64,000 nt of DNA from Scytalidium lignicola (Eukaryota; Ascomycota; Leotiomycetes). A program made the position numbers and the translations under genes. The stretch's first letter is position 1. Each line of letters begins with the position of its first letter. The notes beneath the pieces were generated by a model. The model worked only from the letters and a program-made list of their open reading frames with translations, did not search any database and was not told the origin of the DNA. Shown here one piece after another: positions 60,046-64,000 of this stretch. The stretch is from positions 1 to 64,000 of the forward strand of contig NCSJ02000090.1 in NCBI GenBank assembly GCA_002812745.2, in the 5' to 3' direction.

Positions 60046-62612
60046 ATGAGTGTTATGCTTCAAACCCCCTCGAGGGCTTCGACTGCTTCTTCGTCCTCAT
60101 TTCAACCCGTTTCGCGCCAAAACACCATGTCTTCCCACGATGGAACCCGGTCGGTTCGACAATCGAAGCGTTACTCTATGACAACGCTCTATCTGTCAAT
60201 GTCCGCGAATGACAAAGACCTAGAGATTGAAGATGATCTTGCTCGAGGTATGACTTTTGCTTGAAATTAGAACATTTTGTAGCTTGCAGGTACTGACAAT
60301 CCACAGCTCAGAAAATATTACGCGATATCAAGTCCAATATTTCCTCGCAATCGAAGAAGAATTTCGTATTAGAGAAGGATGTTAGATATCTGGATTCGCG
60401 AATAGCATTGCTGATTCAAAATCGAATGGCCTTGGAAGAGGTACGCATAAATATTTCCGTTCCAATGAGGCGCTGCTAATTCTAGTAAAGCAAAACGAAG
60501 TTGCTAGTCATCTTGAAGAAGCTGCAGATCTGCAAGAAGGTTTCTTCCCAAACGATGAAAAGACTCAGAAATATGGGAATCTCCTATTTCTCCTCCAGTC
60601 CGAACCTCGACATATCGCTCACCTCTGCCGTCTTGTCACAATGGCAGAGATCGACTCTTTGCTGCAAACCGTTATGTTTACAATCTATGGAAATCAATAT
60701 GAGAGTCGTGAAGAACATTTACTACTCACCATGTTCCAGGTTAGTTTCTACCACTCTTATCTTGATAGTTGTCATTTTGCTAATCTTGGCCCATTATTTC
60801 AGTCTGTTTTAACCTACCAATTCGACCATACCCCCGAATATTCATCTCTCTTGCGTGCGAATACACCCGTTTCTCGAATGATGACAACATACACTCGAAG
60901 AGGTCCTGGACAGAGTTTCATCAAGACAGTGTTAGCTGATCGGATTAATGCTCTGATTGAGCTCAAAGACATGGATCTTGAGATCAATCCTCTAAAAGTA
61001 TATGAGCGGTTGATGGAGCAAGTTCAGGAAGAAACAGGAAGTCTCCCAGCCTCACTCCCGAGAGGAGTAACTGCAGAACAAGCCGCGGAGAACCCTCAGG
61101 TACAGGCTATTATTGAGCCCAGATTAACAATGCTTATGGAAATTGCGAATGGGTTCTTGGAAACTATCATAACAGGCCTTGAGGACACTCCTTACGGGAT
61201 TAGATGGATATGCAAACAAATTCGCAGTCTTACGAAGAGGAAATATCCAGATGGCACCGATCAAGCGATTTGCACCTTAATTGGTGGTTTCTTTTTCCTG
61301 CGCTTCATTAACCCTGCTATCGTGACTCCTAAATCATATATGCTTATCGATGGAATACCTGCAGAAAAGCCAAGGAGAACATTGACATTAGTTGCAAAGA
61401 TGCTCCAGAACCTTGCCAACAAGCCATCATATGCCAAGGAGCCGTACATGGCCAAACTTCAGCCGTTTATCCAGCAAAACAAGGAGCGTGTCAACAAATT
61501 CATGCTTGACCTGTGCGAAGTCCAGGATTTTTATGAGAGTTTAGAAATGGACAACTATGTCGCTCTTTCCAAGAAGGATCTAGAATTATCCATCACACTT
61601 AATGAAGTTTACGCCACCCATACTCTACTGGAGAAGCACGCCGCAGAGCTCAACAAGGATGAGAATTCCCATCTTGCCGTCATCTTGAACGATCTTGGAC
61701 CGGCGCCACCACAACTTCCGCGAAAAGACAACAGAGCAATTAATCTCCCCCTTTTTAGCAAATGGGAAATCTCAATGGATGGCCTAACTGCAGCTCTTGA
61801 CATCACGCAAGAAGAAGTGTACTTCATGGAAGCAAAGTCCACCTTTGTTCAAATCATGAGATCTATGCCAAATAATCGAGAAGTCATTCGTAGACCTTTG
61901 CGACTTGAAAGGATAGCTGATGCAGCCGCCACATCTCGTGGTGACGCAGTCATGGTTCGGAAAGGTATTCGAGCTATGGAGCTGCTTAGCCAGCTTCAAG
62001 AGCTTGGCGTCATTGATAAGTCTGATCAATTCGGTCTTCTTCGCGAAGAAGTTGAGCAGGAACTCCAACATCTTGGTTCCCTGAAAGATGGTGTTGTTCA
62101 AGAAACTAGGAAGCTTGATGAGGTGTACAAGACGATTAAAGACCACAACACATACCTCGTCGGACAATTAGAGACGTATAAGAGTTATCTGCATAACGTA
62201 AGAAGCCAAAGCGAGGGGACGAAGCGGAAACAACAGAAACACCAACTGTTGGGGCCGTTTAAATACACGCACCAGCAGCTGGAGAAGGAGGGTGTTATTC
62301 AGAAGAGTAATGTGCCAGACAATCGGAGAGCGAACATCTTCTTCAATTTCACTAGTCCTCTACCAGGAACATTTGTTATTTCTCTTCATTACAAGGGTAT
62401 GTTTTAGACCCGTCATCTTTGAGCATAGATCAAGCGCTAATTTAGAGCTAGGGCGTAACCGTTCACTTCTTGAGCTGGATCTTAAGCTCGATGACCTTCT
62501 CGAGATGCAGAAGGACGGCCAGGAAGACCTTGACTTGGAATACGTCCAGTTCAATGTCCCCAAAGTGTTGGCATTATTGAATAAGCGCTTCGCCAGGAAG
62601 AAGGGCTGGTAG
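60046..62612 (+). CDS. gapA: Ras GTPase-activating protein (GapA/Gap1 type), five exons
   Basis: Exons are 60046-60247, 60307-60440, 60491-60739, 60803-62396 and 62452-62612; all introns are GT-AG and the product has 779 residues. The RasGAP domain spans about residues 160-420. The arginine finger is Arg213 in [10 protein letters not shown], and the [12 protein letters not shown] signature is at about 360. A C-terminal RasGAP_C-like part follows, with coiled helices ([19 protein letters not shown]) and the end [15 protein letters not shown]. This is the fungal GapA/S. pombe Gap1 family that switches off Ras in polarity and morphogenesis. The N-terminus ([17 protein letters not shown]) is Ser-rich and a likely target of phosphorylation. 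The assignment is strong; the symbol follows the Aspergillus gene. Confidence 0.88.
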
Positions 62613-63809
62613 AAGAAAGTCAGCTAGCTAGCTGATATGGAATCTCACATGTTACGACCCGCATAAGAATACCAGACTGTCAGAACGCATGACTACATCN
62701 TTTTTTTTTACAGGAGGAAGATCAGTTAATGGGAAGGGGGTTATATGGTGGAGTTTTTGTAGGTCAGAATTAATGTCTGACTGAAACTGATTGATTGAAA
62801 CGTGTGTGGGTCGGCGTATTATTTATGACTCGTGCCCTTTTGGAGGGGAAATGGTACTGGGAAATGCTTTATACCTCAAATTTTTCNTTTTTTTCCTTTG
62901 TCCAAACCAAACATTCTGAGNTTTTTTGTTTTTTGTTTCTTGGTTAGTTTTACTTCCTTGGGAGTTTTGTTTGTTTTCCNTTTTTTTCATCATCTGCCTC
63001 ATTTGGTCTTAACTGGCCCACGTTGGCGTTTAGTATTCCCCCCCCTTCATAACTACTACCGTCTTGTACGCAACTTTGGCTGGTCCAAAATGAATGCAAA
63101 CCACAAAACATTTTTTTTCCGAGTTGGGCGGATATTTATATACCCTCTCTCTATCTTTCCCAACTCAGAAAAAGAAACCAAACAAAAAAAAAAAGTAATG
63201 AAAAATAGGGGAGGATGGAAAGCGCTCATTTTGTTTTTTTTTGGGGGGGGATTCTCTCTTGCAAATCTATCTATCTTTTCTATTTTATTGTATTTTTGAT
63301 GCCTCCTTCATTTTTCAGGGAAGTTTTGGATTGAAATGTACTGCTTGCTGCCTTTGTGTGTGTGTGTGTGTGCGTGTGTGGCGTGTGTGTGCCTGGTTTT
63401 TTTGGTTGTTTTGTTTCTCCACCACTGACCNTTTTTTTTCAAAGCTACNTTTTTATTTTATTCTTCATTTGGAATATACATGATGTTGGGTAGCGATTTC
63501 TCCGGAATATGAAAGCATTGCGGTTTTGCCTTTGTGTTGATTAAAGCTGTGCGAAGACAAGAAAGCGGCGAGAGTGAATACAATTTTGTTTTTGTTTTGT
63601 ATTTAATATGATGAAAATCAAACCGTCCTTTTATACCCCATATACTTCTGTTCCAAATCCCCTCGTAATAGATTATTATAGTCATCTCTTTTGATGTGTT
63701 CTAACTACAGTTTTGTATAAAAAAAAATACATCAAGACATCAAAATATTGGTACCAGTATACACGACGGTATGCTTGCGAACGGAAAAAATAAAAGCAAA
63801 ATAAACTAA
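62613..63809. other. intergenic between convergent genes, homopolymer-rich
   Basis: Poly-T and poly-G runs with N characters, and a (GT)n microsatellite at about 63354-63391. It contains the 3' ends of the RasGAP gene and of the EVE-domain gene. No gene. Confidence 0.5.
63354..63391. repeat. GT microsatellite
   Basis: Interrupted (TG)n run of about 19 dinucleotides. Confidence 0.8.
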
Positions 63810-64000
63810 TTAGTACATAATCTTATCCCCATTCTTCTCCATCAGCCCCGTTAGGAATTCCCATTCCTCGGCACTAACTTTACTCACACTTAACCTCGTA
63901 AGCTTCAGCATCTGCATGTTTGCTAAAGGACTATCCTTTTGAGCCTGCAACTCTCGAAGATCCTTGAGCGTGATGGGAGTCTCGAGTTTTTGTCGAAAGG
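63810..64000 (-). CDS. EVE-domain (thymocyte nuclear protein 1-like) protein, 3' end only
   Basis: A frame enters from the right edge and ends at TAA (63812-63810); 62 codons are visible. They read FRQKLETPITLKDLRELQ, then ANMQMLKLTRLSVSKVSAEEWEFL and end GDKIMY. This is the C-terminus of the EVE domain (a PUA-like fold that recognises modified bases): F--KL..PITLK-LR, L--MQ-LK--RLSV--VS--EW-FI. The rest of the gene is outside the window. Confidence 0.78.
   Translation of the reverse strand, partial: FRQKLETPITLKDLRELQAQKDSPLANMQMLKLTRLSVSKVSAEEWEFLTGLMEKNGDKIMY

Overview
The window looks like nuclear DNA of a filamentous ascomycete (Pezizomycotina; gene content best fits Leotiomycetes/Helotiales, but the species cannot be fixed from sequence alone). 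The evidence is short GT-AG introns with CTAAC-like branch points, a DIM-2-type DNA methyltransferase, a fungal NLR-like STAND protein, a CmcJ/AsaB-type oxygenase, and transposons degraded in the C-to-T manner of repeat-induced point mutation (RIP). Many N characters sit next to homopolymers, so some frameshifts are probably sequencing artefacts.

Layout. 0.7-2.4 kb: PH-domain gene. 4.8-5.6 kb: a gene relic and an intron-containing tRNA-Glu. 6.3-13.2 kb, all minus strand: a five-exon CmcJ-like oxygenase, a small membrane-anchored protein, a six-exon NLR-like gene (helical N-domain, NB-ARC, TPR) and a decayed unknown gene. 13.9-20.4 kb: two paralogous beta-lactamase-like serine hydrolases enclosing an aldo/keto reductase and a 90-residue protein, then a small secreted double-psi beta-barrel protein. 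This stretch is accessory in character and may be a small metabolic or detoxification neighbourhood.

20.4-46.2 kb: gene-poor. It holds an intact non-autonomous hAT-like element (23.8 kb) and a MOSC-domain relic, then about 20 kb of AT-rich nested retrotransposon remains: a plus-strand Ty3/Gypsy element interrupted by an un-RIPed solo LTR, a minus-strand Gypsy, a minus-strand Tad-like LINE and a plus-strand Ty1/Copia. Three copies of a second non-autonomous TIR element (TAGACTGGCC ends) are interspersed. The AT-rich block stops abruptly at the end of the third copy.

46.5-64 kb: conserved housekeeping genes: an Mtf2-like mitochondrial protein, a DUF3602 protein, the DIM-2-type cytosine methyltransferase, an NYN-domain protein, a RasGAP (GapA type) and the 3' end of an EVE-domain gene. 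The DNA methyltransferase lies a few kilobases from a heavily RIPed block of the kind DIM-2 would be expected to methylate. I inferred exon junctions by hand from reading frame, splice consensus and family alignment memory; no searches were run.
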